Assembly: GCA_029261295.1 (NCBI GenBank)
Contig: JAJDBP010000017.1
Coordinates: 62,001 to 126,000, forward strand
Length of the DNA stretch: 64,000 nucleotides
Direction: 5' to 3'
Origin: Nitrospirales bacterium
Lineage (GTDB): Bacteria; Nitrospirota; Nitrospiria; Nitrospirales; UBA8639
Shown: in pieces, positions 27,266-36,546 of the stretch
Layout: the number at the start of each line of letters is the position of its first letter
How positions within the stretch are numbered: the stretch's first letter is position 1
The notes under the pieces: generated by a model
The model's database searches: none
What the model was told of the DNA's origin: nothing
What the model saw: the letters and a program-made list of their open reading frames with translations, nothing else
Made by a program: the position numbers and the translations under genes

Positions 27266-28714
27266 ATGATTTTCAAGCAATATTATCTCCAGAGTTTGTC
27301 ACACGCTTCCTATATGGTTGGGGACAAGGAAAGTCATATCGCAGCAATCGTTGATCCACAACGAGATATTGATCAATATTTGACGGACCTAGACTCACAT
27401 CAATTACATCTCCGGTACATTTTTCTCACACACTTTCACGCTGATTTTTTAGCTGGACACCTTGAACTCCACCACCATACTGGGGCGGGCATATTTCTTG
27501 GCTCACATGCAAAAGCCAATTATGCGTTTCATCCTCTTCATCATGGCTATGAAATAGAATTTGGATCAACGCGGTTGAAAATACTTGAGACACCAGGGCA
27601 TACGCCGGAAAGCATTTCCATCGTCGTGTATGATTTACAAGAAGATCCCGAACAACCAAGTGCAATCTTAACCGGAGATACGTTGTTTGTCGGCGACGTG
27701 GGGCGGCCAGATTTAATGGCCTCATTCGGCGTGAATAGTCGCACACTTGCCGGCCAACTCTATGATTCACTCCATCATCACATTCTCGCTCAACCTCCAC
27801 AAACAAAAATCTTCCCAGCACATGGCGCCGGAAGCCTGTGCGGGAAACATCTGAGTGATCAATTATCCTCGACGCTGGAAGATGAACAACTCACGAATTA
27901 TGCCCTAAAACAGATGAGCAAACAGACGTTTATTGATGTCGTGACGGCAGATCAACTAGAAGCCCCCGCCTATTTTTCACATGTGGCATTCTTGAACCGC
28001 CGAGAACATCCCATTCTGGAACACGTTCTCACAAAAGCTTATCAGCCTTTCACCGTCGACCAGGTCCTACATGAAAAAAGTGGCGGCGCGCAAATTCTTG
28101 ATGTGCGTTCTCCCAAGGATTTTAGTATGGGGCATCTCTGTGGAAGTGTGAATATCGGCCTATCAGGAAAGTTTGAAATGTGGGCGGGAATCCTGCTTGA
28201 CCGTGAAACCCCGATTATCCTCATTTGTGATCCAGGACAAGAACGGGGGGCCATCATCCGATTGGCTCGTGTCGGGTTAGATCAGATCAAAGGCTTTTTG
28301 AATCATGGCATGCACGCACTCGCCTCGACCCCAGAGCTGATCCGACACACCAACCGCATGACGGTGACGCATCTTGAAGAACACCTGATGCAGGCCGATC
28401 GGCCCCACTTGTTAGACGTCCGAGGTACCCATGAGTGGGAAACCCGTCACATTGATGATAGCCGCAATATTCCCCTGCAACATCTTTCAACGCGTCTTGA
28501 AGAAATCCCACGGGATCATACCATCGCGGTGTACTGTTCGAGCGGCTATCGATCATCCATTGCGGCAAGCATCTTGGAGCACCATGATTTTAACAACATT
28601 GTGGATCTCGTTGGAGGCTTCGACGCATGGGAGGAAGCCATTGTGAATCCATCCCTGCATTCCGCTGAAGCACTCCAAGAACCTGGTGGACGAACACCAC
28701 AAGAAACATCATGA
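27266..28714 (+). CDS. Persulfide dioxygenase-like MBL protein with two rhodanese domains
   Basis: A 482-aa fusion. The metallo-beta-lactamase part (about 1-240) has THFHADFLAGH at 55-65, ETPGHTPES, and TGDTLFVGDVGRPDL: the ETHE1/persulfide dioxygenase pattern. Two rhodanese modules follow (about 260-355 and 370-465). The first has ICDPGQERG with a Cys but an atypical loop; the second has the active loop YCSSGYRSS. Known relatives oxidise glutathione persulfide to sulfite and move sulfur between thiols. It follows DUF2892 and overlaps the next USP start by 4 bases (ATGA), so the operon joins sulfur handling to a stress protein. Confidence 0.92.
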   Translation: MIFKQYYLQSLSHASYMVGDKESHIAAIVDPQRDIDQYLTDLDSHQLHLRYIFLTHFHADFLAGHLELHHHTGAGIFLGSHAKANYAFHPLHHGYEIEFGSTRLKILETPGHTPESISIVVYDLQEDPEQPSAILTGDTLFVGDVGRPDLMASFGVNSRTLAGQLYDSLHHHILAQPPQTKIFPAHGAGSLCGKHLSDQLSSTLEDEQLTNYALKQMSKQTFIDVVTADQLEAPAYFSHVAFLNRREHPILEHVLTKAYQPFTVDQVLHEKSGGAQILDVRSPKDFSMGHLCGSVNIGLSGKFEMWAGILLDRETPIILICDPGQERGAIIRLARVGLDQIKGFLNHGMHALASTPELIRHTNRMTVTHLEEHLMQADRPHLLDVRGTHEWETRHIDDSRNIPLQHLSTRLEEIPRDHTIAVYCSSGYRSSIAASILEHHDFNNIVDLVGGFDAWEEAIVNPSLHSAEALQEPGGRTPQETS

Positions 28715-29634
28715 AACGAGCCAACGAAAACACGAATCGCAACCTCAAAACTATCTTAATTCCTGTGGATGGGTCACCACAGGCTGACGAAGCGGTTCGA
28801 AGCCTCCAAGCCTTCTCTCAACCCAATCGCATACTTCTGCTTCATTGTTTTTCCATTCCCCAACTGGCGTATCCGGGAACAGGCATGAGTGTGGGTCGAG
28901 AATTTTCGGAAGTCGCCGAGCAGGAGTTGCGAAAAGAAGGTGCACGAATTCTCAAAAAATCGGCTGCGAACCTACCAGCGGTGTGTGGAGAGGTTTCCCA
29001 ACACCTCGAAGTGGGCGACACCGCATCAGTCATTCTGTCTATGGCCCAAAAAGAATCTGCAGATTTGATCATCATGGGTTCACGCGGACTGGGAATAATT
29101 AAGGAACACGTTCTCGGAAGCGTGTCGCACCGAGTGACCACCCACGCGCCCTGCCCAACACTCCTCGTTAAATCTCCCTTGATGCCACTCAATACCATTC
29201 TACTTCCCATTGAACATCCTCGGGATATGGAATGGGTGGTCGAATGGTTAGCTCAGAAGCCTTTTCAACCTTTCCCCCATCTTTCGGTGTTGCACGTCAT
29301 CCCATTTACGCAACCAGTTCCTCCTATGGGCCTCTTATTACCTGGAGCTTGGAAAAATGAACTACAGGCAGAAAGTGCTCAATTCACACAAGATGTCACA
29401 AACACATTGAATAAATTAGGCTATCAAGCTGACGGCATTGTCCAGCCAGGGGCTCCGTCTTTCATCATTCAAGAACAGATTGCTCAACTTCAACCCCAAC
29501 TCGTGCTCATGTGTACCTACAATAGACCCACATGGGACCGACTAGCTCATGGAAGTATTTCCCATACGACAATTCACCATGCTCCTTGTTCGGTGCTGTT
29601 ACTCAGAGGGAAATCTGAAGTTCCTACAATCTAA
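28711..29634 (+). CDS. Universal stress protein, two UspA domains
   Basis: A 307-aa tandem USP. The first half has IIMGSRGLGIIKEHVLGSVSHRV, a complete ATP-binding loop. In the second half the loop is altered to MCTYNRPTWDRLAHGSIS, so only one site may bind nucleotide. Its ATG overlaps the TGA of the persulfide dioxygenase gene, so the two are translationally coupled. It is most similar in style to the USP at 55.8 kb. Confidence 0.93.
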   Translation: MKRANENTNRNLKTILIPVDGSPQADEAVRSLQAFSQPNRILLLHCFSIPQLAYPGTGMSVGREFSEVAEQELRKEGARILKKSAANLPAVCGEVSQHLEVGDTASVILSMAQKESADLIIMGSRGLGIIKEHVLGSVSHRVTTHAPCPTLLVKSPLMPLNTILLPIEHPRDMEWVVEWLAQKPFQPFPHLSVLHVIPFTQPVPPMGLLLPGAWKNELQAESAQFTQDVTNTLNKLGYQADGIVQPGAPSFIIQEQIAQLQPQLVLMCTYNRPTWDRLAHGSISHTTIHHAPCSVLLLRGKSEVPTI

Positions 29635-29685
29635 ACGATTTGGGAACACCTGTTAAAGAACAAGAACCATTTCATTGAACCTGCC

Positions 29686-30687
29686 TCAGAGTGCTAACCG
29701 GTCAAATACGTCCATCAAGCGTCGAGCATAGCCAAATTCGTTGTCGTACCAAACAAGAACCTTGACCACATGTCCTTGCAGGACCCGTGTCGAAAGCGCA
29801 TCCACAATACCGGAATGGGAGTCCCCAAGGATGTCCGCCGAGACTAACTCCTCCTCACTATAGCCTAGAATGCCATGCATTGAACCTTCGGCCGCCACTT
29901 TAAAGGCCTCATTTACCAGCGCCACTGTACATTCTTGACGAAGGTGCACAACAATGTCAGTGATCGCGCCATCGACGACTGGCACGCGAATGCAAATGGC
30001 GTCCATGCGCCCCTCAAGTTCCGGGAGCACTTGTGTGGTAGCCACGGCCGCCCCCGTGGTCGTAGGGATCAGCGAGATTGCCGCAGCTCGACCTCGCCGT
30101 AGTTTCTTGGCCGGACCATCAACCAGCGCTTGCGAGATCGTATAGGCATGCACAGTGGTGACCATGGCATAGTCAATTTCAAAATGGTCATGCAACACTT
30201 TCAATGGTGGCGCCAAGGAATTGGTTGTACAAGAAGCCAACGAAATTATGTGATGTTTTGTCGGATCAAACTGATGGTCGTTAACCCCTGGGACAATGGT
30301 GACATCAGCTGTTGCTGATGGGGCACTGATAATGACTCGCTTCGCACCGGCATCCAAATGCTTGGCGGCTAGGTCGCGTTTGGTAAATAACCCGGTACAT
30401 TCAAGCACCACATCCACGTCCAATTCTTTCCATGGCAGCTGAGCCGGATCCTTTTCAGCATAGATTGGAATCCGATGCTCTTTCAGATGCAGTTTGTCAC
30501 CCTGACAAGTCACTGGGTAAGGCGTACGCCCATGCACCGAATCATACCGAACGAGATAAACCAAATTCTCCGGTGAAACCAAATCATTGACCGCCACGAT
30601 CTCCAATTCTTTGTGTGTTCCCTCACAGTACTGTCGTAATAATAATCGTCCAATCCGCCCGAGTCCGTTGATCGCTACACGTTTCAT
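29686..30687 (-). CDS. gap: Glyceraldehyde-3-phosphate dehydrogenase, type I
   Basis: A 333-aa phosphorylating GAPDH. NGLGRIGRLLLR is the Rossmann loop, ASCTTN contains the catalytic Cys, TVHAYT is the next conserved block, and WYDNEFGYARR lies near the C-terminus. AAGGAGAATAAG precedes the ATG. The coenzyme loop reads VAVNDLVSP; NAD versus NADP use is not decided here. It lies 30 bp after a 48-codon gene and probably shares a transcript from the sigma54-like promoter at 30909-30924. It works with the aldolase at 33 kb in gluconeogenesis/glycolysis. Confidence 0.97.
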   Translation of the reverse strand: MKRVAINGLGRIGRLLLRQYCEGTHKELEIVAVNDLVSPENLVYLVRYDSVHGRTPYPVTCQGDKLHLKEHRIPIYAEKDPAQLPWKELDVDVVLECTGLFTKRDLAAKHLDAGAKRVIISAPSATADVTIVPGVNDHQFDPTKHHIISLASCTTNSLAPPLKVLHDHFEIDYAMVTTVHAYTISQALVDGPAKKLRRGRAAAISLIPTTTGAAVATTQVLPELEGRMDAICIRVPVVDGAITDIVVHLRQECTVALVNEAFKVAAEGSMHGILGYSEEELVSADILGDSHSGIVDALSTRVLQGHVVKVLVWYDNEFGYARRLMDVFDRLAL

Positions 30688-30717
30688 CTTATTCTCCTTA
30701 TCTACAAGAAACCATTT

Positions 30718-30864
30718 TTAAACTTCTGTTGTAACGACGCGTACGGTCTTAGATTTCTTGCAATGATTCTTTGAGTACCGATCCATAGCCAGTGCGGGAA
30801 AATCTTCCGTAATCTTGTTTGCTGATTTACTTCCAATCTTGAGGATGTCCCATTCTTTCCCCAC
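30718..30864 (-). CDS. Small hydrophilic protein upstream of gap, 48 aa
   Basis: A short frame that begins at GTG (30864), 7 bases after GGAGGG, and stops with TAA 30 bp before the gap gene. The product begins MGKEWDILKIGSKSANKI and ends KSKTVRVVTTEV; it is charged, with one Cys, and looks like a real cytoplasmic protein. A sigma54-like promoter whose start point would fall near 30899 places this as the first gene of the transcript. An overlapping frame on the same strand gives a less protein-like product. I know no family. The start could also be a TTG at 30903, but that lies above the predicted start of transcription. Confidence 0.5.
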   Translation of the reverse strand: MGKEWDILKIGSKSANKITEDFPALAMDRYSKNHCKKSKTVRVVTTEV

Positions 30865-30908
30865 ATCGACTCCCTCCGCCTGACTGGAAGGACTAGAAGA
30901 CAATCATT

Positions 30909-30924
30909 AGCAAAGCTCTTGCCG
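30909..30924 (-). promoter_or_regulatory. sigma54-like promoter for small ORF and gap
   Basis: Minus-strand sequence CGGCAAGAGCTTTGCT: GGCA at -24, TTGCT at -12 and the correct spacing. Only the leading T of TGGCA differs. Transcription would begin near 30899, about 35 bases before the GTG of the small gene. Confidence 0.55.
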
Positions 30925-31275
30925 TTAAATAGGCCTCTCAAAACAAAGAAGATTTTGAACGGAAAGGTTTGAGCTGCTGCCTCGAATGTATTAATTCCAA
31001 AAATTGTGACTTTTATCTACAGTAATTCTTGGAAGCAATGGGGCCAAAGGCCACAGTACGGATATCCCAACCCCTAGAGCGTCCCTGCCTTGTCACAGAG
31101 ATTGAAACCTCTCACATCTTCCGAAAGAAATGGGCTGTTTGGCTTCATCATTGCTTTACCTCACATTGTAAGGAAAGGAGAAGAAGAGGAAAACAATGAT
31201 GAGAGTACCGAACCCGTTCCAAAGGAAAAGTGCTTCACGGATTTCCCTCTATACCTGGCCACGGACCATTCCAAT

Positions 31276-32907
31276 ATGACCATGACGGCTATGCAAAAGG
31301 GAGAACGTCTTATCGAAGCCCTCCACAATCCGCAAGCTTATGTGCATCCAGTTACAGCCGTTCACGAAATCCAAACCCATACGGCTTGGGTATTACTCAC
31401 GGGCAAATATGCCTACAAGATTAAAAAGCCGGTTGACTTCGGTTTTCTTGACTTTTCGACATTGGAAAAGCGTCGGCACTGGTGTGAGGAAGAGGTGCGT
31501 CTCAATCGGCGCTTTGCACCCGATATCTATTTGGGAGTGACCGAGTTCCGGGGAACCCTCAAACAACCACATACTGGGGGCTCTGGGCCAGTCCTCGAAT
31601 ACGCCGTACACATGCGCCAGTTTCCGGACGGGCAGCTATTAAGTGAACTGGCCGAACACAAGCAGCTGAAGGCCTCACATATCGATCAGTTGAGTGAAAA
31701 GATTGCTGCGTTTCATCAGACCACCGATCAAGCTGCGCCGGACTCCAATTATGGTCAGTCCGGTCGGATTCATCACTGGGTCGACGAAAATTTTCGATAC
31801 ATCCTTCTCCACATGAACACGGTTGAAGAACGCGCACAGTTGGAGCGTATTCAGCACTGGGCACATGAACATCTGCAGCAATTGGAACAACACTTCACTC
31901 ATAGAAGACAGAAGGGCTTTATTCGGGAATGCCACGGCGATTTACACTTGCGCAACTTAACCCTCATTGACGGGAATATCACCCTTTTTGATTGCATTGA
32001 ATTTAATCCTGAATTGCGCTGGATCGACGTGATGAGTGAAGTGGCTTTTCTGGTCATGGACCTTGAGGAACGTGGCTATCCCCACTTCGGTCACCAATTT
32101 TTGAATGGCTATCTCCAGCTCACCGGCGATTACGAAGGCCTCATGTTGTTGCCCTACTATCTTGTGTATCGCGCACTGGTGAGGGCTAAGGTTGCCATCC
32201 TACGCAGAGAGCAAGTCTCCCCTCAGTCACAGGATTACCAGGAATCTTCAGCCGACTACCGACACTATATGCAGTTTGCCCACCAACACATGAACAAAGC
32301 TCCACCGGTCTTGTTCATCGCTCATGGATTATCTGGCTCCGGAAAATCCACACTGGGTAAGGGATTAAACCAAGCAAAGGGAATCATCCAGATTCGGTCG
32401 GATATCGAAAGGAAAAGACTTGGAGGCTTGAAGATTAGCGAACGGAGCAGGTTCGAGGTTGAAACCGGGCTTTATTCTAGCCAACAGACGGAGGATACCT
32501 ACCAGCGATTGGCGGAGCTAGCGGCTTGTGTCATTGAAGCCGGCTTCTCAGTATTGCTGGATGCGACGTTTCTCAAGGAAAAGCACCGCGACATCATGAG
32601 GAAACTTGCCAACACACTCCAGATCCCCTTTTTCATTTTACACTGCGTTGCACCCAACGCGATCATCGAACAACGTATTGCCGTACGCGAAAAGGTCGGC
32701 CAGGATCCCTCTGATGCAACGCTACCAGTGTTGGAAGCACAGCGAGACAAAGAACAGTCTTTGCGAAATGATGAACGAATCCTGACGTTCACCGTCGACA
32801 CCAGCCAGGAAGATTATATGAAAATCCTACTGAAACATTTGAATGAGAGAGGGTATTCCGGAATGGATGAGCTAGACCACTCAGAAAGAAAACACGTTAC
32901 TAAATGA
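31276..32907 (+). CDS. Aminoglycoside phosphotransferase-like / P-loop kinase fusion
   Basis: About 543 aa from the ATG at 31276; an upstream extension to a TTG at 31090 has no ribosome site. The N-terminal domain is a phosphotransferase-like kinase with GKYAYKIKKPVDFGFLDFS, the catalytic loop HGDLHLRN at about 220-227 and LFDCIEFN. The C-terminal domain is a zeta-toxin/gluconate-kinase-type P-loop protein: HGLSGSGKST at about 350-359. This two-domain architecture (COG2187/COG0645) is widespread, but the substrate is unknown. It is plus-strand, divergent from the gap unit, and followed by the aldolase gene. Confidence 0.85.
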   Translation: MTMTAMQKGERLIEALHNPQAYVHPVTAVHEIQTHTAWVLLTGKYAYKIKKPVDFGFLDFSTLEKRRHWCEEEVRLNRRFAPDIYLGVTEFRGTLKQPHTGGSGPVLEYAVHMRQFPDGQLLSELAEHKQLKASHIDQLSEKIAAFHQTTDQAAPDSNYGQSGRIHHWVDENFRYILLHMNTVEERAQLERIQHWAHEHLQQLEQHFTHRRQKGFIRECHGDLHLRNLTLIDGNITLFDCIEFNPELRWIDVMSEVAFLVMDLEERGYPHFGHQFLNGYLQLTGDYEGLMLLPYYLVYRALVRAKVAILRREQVSPQSQDYQESSADYRHYMQFAHQHMNKAPPVLFIAHGLSGSGKSTLGKGLNQAKGIIQIRSDIERKRLGGLKISERSRFEVETGLYSSQQTEDTYQRLAELAACVIEAGFSVLLDATFLKEKHRDIMRKLANTLQIPFFILHCVAPNAIIEQRIAVREKVGQDPSDATLPVLEAQRDKEQSLRNDERILTFTVDTSQEDYMKILLKHLNERGYSGMDELDHSERKHVTK

Positions 32908-33021
32908 CCATTATTCACTCTAACTCTTTCGTTTTTTTATTCTTTCAACATTTCCAAGACCTTTCTTCCTAAAAAATCATGATTCAGTCATCTTCAGACA
33001 AAAAGAATAGGAGACTACGTG

Positions 33022-34071
33022 ATGACCAACATTGAAATCGTATTGGCTGATGAGTCGGAAAGCCTTCTTCAGCATCATTGCACAACGATCCCCAAGGACA
33101 GCCTGAACTTACCGGGCCCAGATTTCGTCGATCGGGTGGTCGCACTGAGTGACCGCAGACCGCGCACCTTGCGTAGCCTGCAAACCTTCTTCAATCATGG
33201 TCGACTGGCTGGCACGGGCTATCTTTCCATCCTTCCAGTAGACCAAGGCGTGGAACACGCGGCAGGTGCCTCATTCGCCCCCAATCCCATGTACTTCGAC
33301 CCAGAGAACATTATTCGTTTAGCCATGGAAGGGGGTTGCAACGCCGTAGCTTCCACCGTCGGCATCCTGGGTTCGGTAGGGCGCAAATATGCCCATAAAA
33401 TTCCTTTTCTTGCGAAAATCAACCATAACGAACTGTTAACCTATCCTCCCATTCATGACCAAACCCTATTCGCGAGTGTGAATCAGGCCTTTGACCTTGG
33501 TGCCATGGCCGTCGGCGCCACCGTCTATTTTGGTTCTCCAGAATCCCGTCGCCAAATAGAAGAAATCAGCGAAGCCTTTGCTCATGCCCATGAACTGGGT
33601 ATGGCCACCGTACTGTGGGCGTATCTGCGAAACAGTGCATTTAAAAAAGACGGAAAAGACTATCACAATGCTGCGGACCTGACAGGCCAGGGAAACTACT
33701 TGGGTGCAACCATTGAGGCAGACATCATCAAGCAAAAACAGGCAGAAAAAAACGGTGGGTATCCCGCCATTAAATTCGGCCGCACCGATGATAGAGTCTA
33801 CCGGGAACTGACTACTGAACACCCTATCGATTTAGTTCGCTATCAGGTTGCCAACTGCTTCATGGGTCGAGTCGGCATGATCAACTCAGGTGGGCCATCG
33901 GGCAAGGACGATTTACACCAAGCCGTTCGAACGGCGGTGATCAACAAGCGCGCTGGAGGGATGGGAGTCATCAGCGGACGAAAATCTTTCCAGAAACCAA
34001 TGAAGGACGGCATTGCCTTATTGAACGCCATTCAGGATGTGTATCTCTCAGAAAAAGTGACCGTGGCCTAA
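33022..34071 (+). CDS. fbaB: Class I fructose-bisphosphate aldolase (DhnA/FbaB type)
   Basis: A 349-aa Schiff-base aldolase. Recognisable parts are [21 protein letters not shown], the barrel strands [11 protein letters not shown] and [13 protein letters not shown], the Lys-containing segment [11 protein letters not shown], and [15 protein letters not shown] at the phosphate end. The AGGAG site could serve GTG 33019 or ATG 33022; I use the ATG. It cleaves or forms fructose-1,6-bisphosphate and complements GAPDH nearby and phosphoketolase at 14 kb. Confidence 0.95.
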   Translation: MTNIEIVLADESESLLQHHCTTIPKDSLNLPGPDFVDRVVALSDRRPRTLRSLQTFFNHGRLAGTGYLSILPVDQGVEHAAGASFAPNPMYFDPENIIRLAMEGGCNAVASTVGILGSVGRKYAHKIPFLAKINHNELLTYPPIHDQTLFASVNQAFDLGAMAVGATVYFGSPESRRQIEEISEAFAHAHELGMATVLWAYLRNSAFKKDGKDYHNAADLTGQGNYLGATIEADIIKQKQAEKNGGYPAIKFGRTDDRVYRELTTEHPIDLVRYQVANCFMGRVGMINSGGPSGKDDLHQAVRTAVINKRAGGMGVISGRKSFQKPMKDGIALLNAIQDVYLSEKVTVA

Positions 34072-34078
34072 TGGTTTT

Positions 34079-34432
34079 CTATTGGTGAGTTTCGTGTTGG
34101 TGCACCGATTCCGCCACATCCATCGAAAACCCTCCATCGTCCTTTAATATCAAAGCACCATCTTGATCTAAATCAAACCGCACTGAATCCAAGAGAACGG
34201 TCACAGGCAATTGATACACAATGAACGTCCCTGAGACGATAGGCATGATTTTTATGCGAGAAGCAGACTTCTTCTTCATATTTCCGCTAAACAGATCTTT
34301 GACAAACGTATAGCCTTTAACCTTAGCAATCCCAGCTTCATAGGCTTGCACCTCTCCGACAAAAAATCGTGGCGTATCTTTTTCAAACAATCGTCGATGG
34401 ACAATTAAAAGTTTCTCTCCCTGTTCCAGCAT
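34079..34432 (-). CDS. Conserved-looking protein of unknown function
   Basis: A 117-aa soluble protein starting at the ATG at 34432 after AGGAGGA. It opens LEQGEKLLIVHRRLFEKDTPRFFVG and has KGYTFVKDLFSGNMKKKS followed by a beta-rich half (VSGTFIVYQLP, ALILKDDGGFSMD). The style suggests a small beta-barrel or ligand-binding domain. I do not recognise it. It is the downstream partner of a CBS protein gene (93 bp). Confidence 0.75.
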   Translation of the reverse strand: MLEQGEKLLIVHRRLFEKDTPRFFVGEVQAYEAGIAKVKGYTFVKDLFSGNMKKKSASRIKIMPIVSGTFIVYQLPVTVLLDSVRFDLDQDGALILKDDGGFSMDVAESVHQHETHQ

Positions 34433-34525
34433 AGTTCCTCCTCTTCTGCAAGATATCAACCCCGGTCTCTTTTTTCGATACGACCTGAAACCATTACTGA
34501 AGCAATAGAGATGTCGGGGTTCGCA

Positions 34526-35164
34526 CTAGCCCCATTGTTCAAAATTGGGATGAGAGACAATCACCCGCAAAATATCGGTACGGGTGATCATGCCCAATAA
34601 TCCCTTTTCCTGTGAAACTATAGGGATAGCACCTATTCGTTCCTCTAATAACACACGTGCAATAGCCAATAAGGTTGCGTCGGGGGCAGCCACTAGCACT
34701 GGATGACTGACATACGATTCAATGGTTATTTTAGCCAGATCGGCCAATCCTTTCGTACCAGTAAAATCTGAACCGACCGTACCACGAGAGAGATCTCGAT
34801 CAGACAATATACCGACCAGCGTCCCAGTCTGAGCCTGAATCGGAATATGCCGAAATCGCTTGTTCTTCACCAAGTCCCACGCTTGAGCCAGTGACGCACT
34901 TAAAGGAAGAGTCAAAACCGGTGTGGACATGATGTCTCGAGCCAACAGAGTAGACGGGCTGACTTGCGAAAAGGCCTGTACTTGCTCATAGAGACGAGTT
35001 TGGAATGAGGAAGATTCTTGGTGTGGTTGCTGTTCAGGTGCCTGGCTTTCATAACCAACTGATTGGATAGCAGGTGTCTTGAGAACTTTAGTCACCTTCC
35101 GGTCTCTAAATACCCCGGCCACATAAGGCGACCGAAAGCCACCTACGTCAACGACTGCAAACAT
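34526..35164 (-). CDS. CBS-domain pair protein
   Basis: About 212 aa. After an N-terminal beta-hairpin region (FAVVDVGGFRSPYVAGVF) and a linker rich in Gln and Ser, two CBS motifs follow: ARDIMSTPVLTLPLSASLAQAWDLV... GILSDRDLSRG, and ESYVSHPVLVAAPDATLLAIARVL... GMITRTDILRVIV. CBS pairs bind adenine nucleotides and report energy charge. The ATG at 35164 follows GAGGGA; a GTG start 12 bases earlier is possible. Such proteins often sit with Hsp20 and USPs in energy-stress regions. The upstream gap has two palindromes. Confidence 0.92.
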   Translation of the reverse strand: MFAVVDVGGFRSPYVAGVFRDRKVTKVLKTPAIQSVGYESQAPEQQPHQESSSFQTRLYEQVQAFSQVSPSTLLARDIMSTPVLTLPLSASLAQAWDLVKNKRFRHIPIQAQTGTLVGILSDRDLSRGTVGSDFTGTKGLADLAKITIESYVSHPVLVAAPDATLLAIARVLLEERIGAIPIVSQEKGLLGMITRTDILRVIVSHPNFEQWG

Positions 35165-35536
35165 CGCGTCCCTCACAATTGCATAGAGAGTACTTCCTAA
35201 ATTGTTGTACGGAGGGAATGGCTAACAACTTACTAACCAGCCTCTATACCAGACGCACCGTTGTTCAACCAGTAGGAGTGGGATTCTAGCCTGAAAAGTT
35301 TGAGTTTCACGTCTCGAATGGCTTGAAAGTAACACGGATTCTCATGACAACATGTTTACTTAACCCCTAACAAACTACCTAAAACAACAAATGCAATATG
35401 TCTACTTTTACTATACATGAATCCTTTATAGGATCAATCTCATCCAAATTTTGGATTGAGGAGCATCTTGCATTAAAATCATGTAGATCATCGGGTCATA
35501 AAAGGAATAGGAAAACCCCTGACTGTTTTTTGCCAT
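35165..35536. other. Intergenic region with two palindromes
   Basis: About 370 bp between divergent CBS and DUF2238 genes. It holds ATCCT-TTAT-AGGAT (35421-35434) and, 7 bases on, CTCATCCAAA-T-TTTGGATTGAG (35440-35460), a near-perfect inverted repeat. They could be operators or transcript hairpins. A weak -24/-12 resemblance (TGGCTA..TTACT at 35219) is not convincing. Confidence 0.4.
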
Positions 35537-36262
35537 ATGATTCATTCTCATAAACATTATGTGCCCATCCTGGCGACGCTATTTTTGGTGGAATGGATTG
35601 CGCTAGCCATTCACCCACTACACCGGCAGGACTGGTTTCTTGAAAATATACTGCTTTTTCTTGTTGTCCCGATTCTTGTCATGACCTATCACCGCTTCCC
35701 TTTCTCGAAAGTTTCTTACACTTTGCTTTTTATCTTTGGGTGCCTACATGTCGTCGGTTCCCATTATACGTATGCCGAGGTTCCATATGATTCCTGGTGG
35801 GAATCTGTCACTGGCTATTCCTTCAATGATCTGCTCAGCTGGGAACGAAATAATTTCGACCGTCTCGTTCATTTTTTATATGGTCTCTTGCTAGCCTATC
35901 CGATTCGAGAAGTGTACTTGCGAATTGCTGGCGTTTGGGGTTTTTGGGGTTATGTCTTCCCACTTAGTTTCATCATGGCTACATCCATGACGTTTGAACT
36001 CTTAGAATGGGGGGCCGCCACAGTCTTTGGTGGTGACCTAGGAATAGCGTACCTTGGGACCCAAGGCGATGAATGGGATGCCCACAAAGATATGGCATTA
36101 GCAAGTCTTGGTGCGTTCATTGCCATGAGCTCCACAGCAATGTTGAATATGTACCTTCAACGAGACTTCGCCCGAGAATGGGCAGAGAGTCTGCGAATTA
36201 AGCAACCAATTCCTTTGGGCGAGCGGGAATTAGAACGCCTGTGGGAACAACGACGAAAGTGA
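35537..36262 (+). CDS. DUF2238 (YjdF-like) membrane protein
   Basis: A 241-aa inner-membrane protein with six or more helices. Typical family segments are HVVGSHYTYAEVPY, ERNNFDRLVHFLYGLLLAYPIRE, the FELLEWGAA helix and LGTQGDEWDAHKDMALASLGA. The His, Asp and Glu residues in these loops suggest a metal site, but no function is established for the family. It stands alone, divergent from the CBS gene. Confidence 0.9.
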   Translation: MIHSHKHYVPILATLFLVEWIALAIHPLHRQDWFLENILLFLVVPILVMTYHRFPFSKVSYTLLFIFGCLHVVGSHYTYAEVPYDSWWESVTGYSFNDLLSWERNNFDRLVHFLYGLLLAYPIREVYLRIAGVWGFWGYVFPLSFIMATSMTFELLEWGAATVFGGDLGIAYLGTQGDEWDAHKDMALASLGAFIAMSSTAMLNMYLQRDFAREWAESLRIKQPIPLGERELERLWEQRRK

Positions 36263-36546
36263 AATTCGCCCCAAAGTAAAACCATTCATCGACAAGTTCG
36301 AACTCCGAGGAAGAAAACGGAAAAGAGAGAATGTCGTTTAGGTTGGGGGAAAGGTAGAGACAAATAAAATTTGGGGAAAGAGTGTACCCGATAACAATTA
36401 CCGTGGGAAAATAGCATTTTGGGTGATGAAGGCCTCCTCCCTTAATCTAGGTAGTCGATTCCTCCTCTAGCCTAAAGGAAACAACCACTGGCGCAGTTGC
36501 CAGACAACCATCTGCTCTAACACCCTAATTGCAAATAGTTTGGAAT

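Noticed and set aside
30702-30941. Alternative minus-strand frame overlapping the small gene before gap
   Set aside because: Less protein-like, and it begins above the predicted transcript start. The GTG frame fits the ribosome site better.
31090-31275. 62-codon extension of the kinase fusion gene
   Set aside because: Needs a TTG start without ribosome site and does not resemble the family N-terminus.
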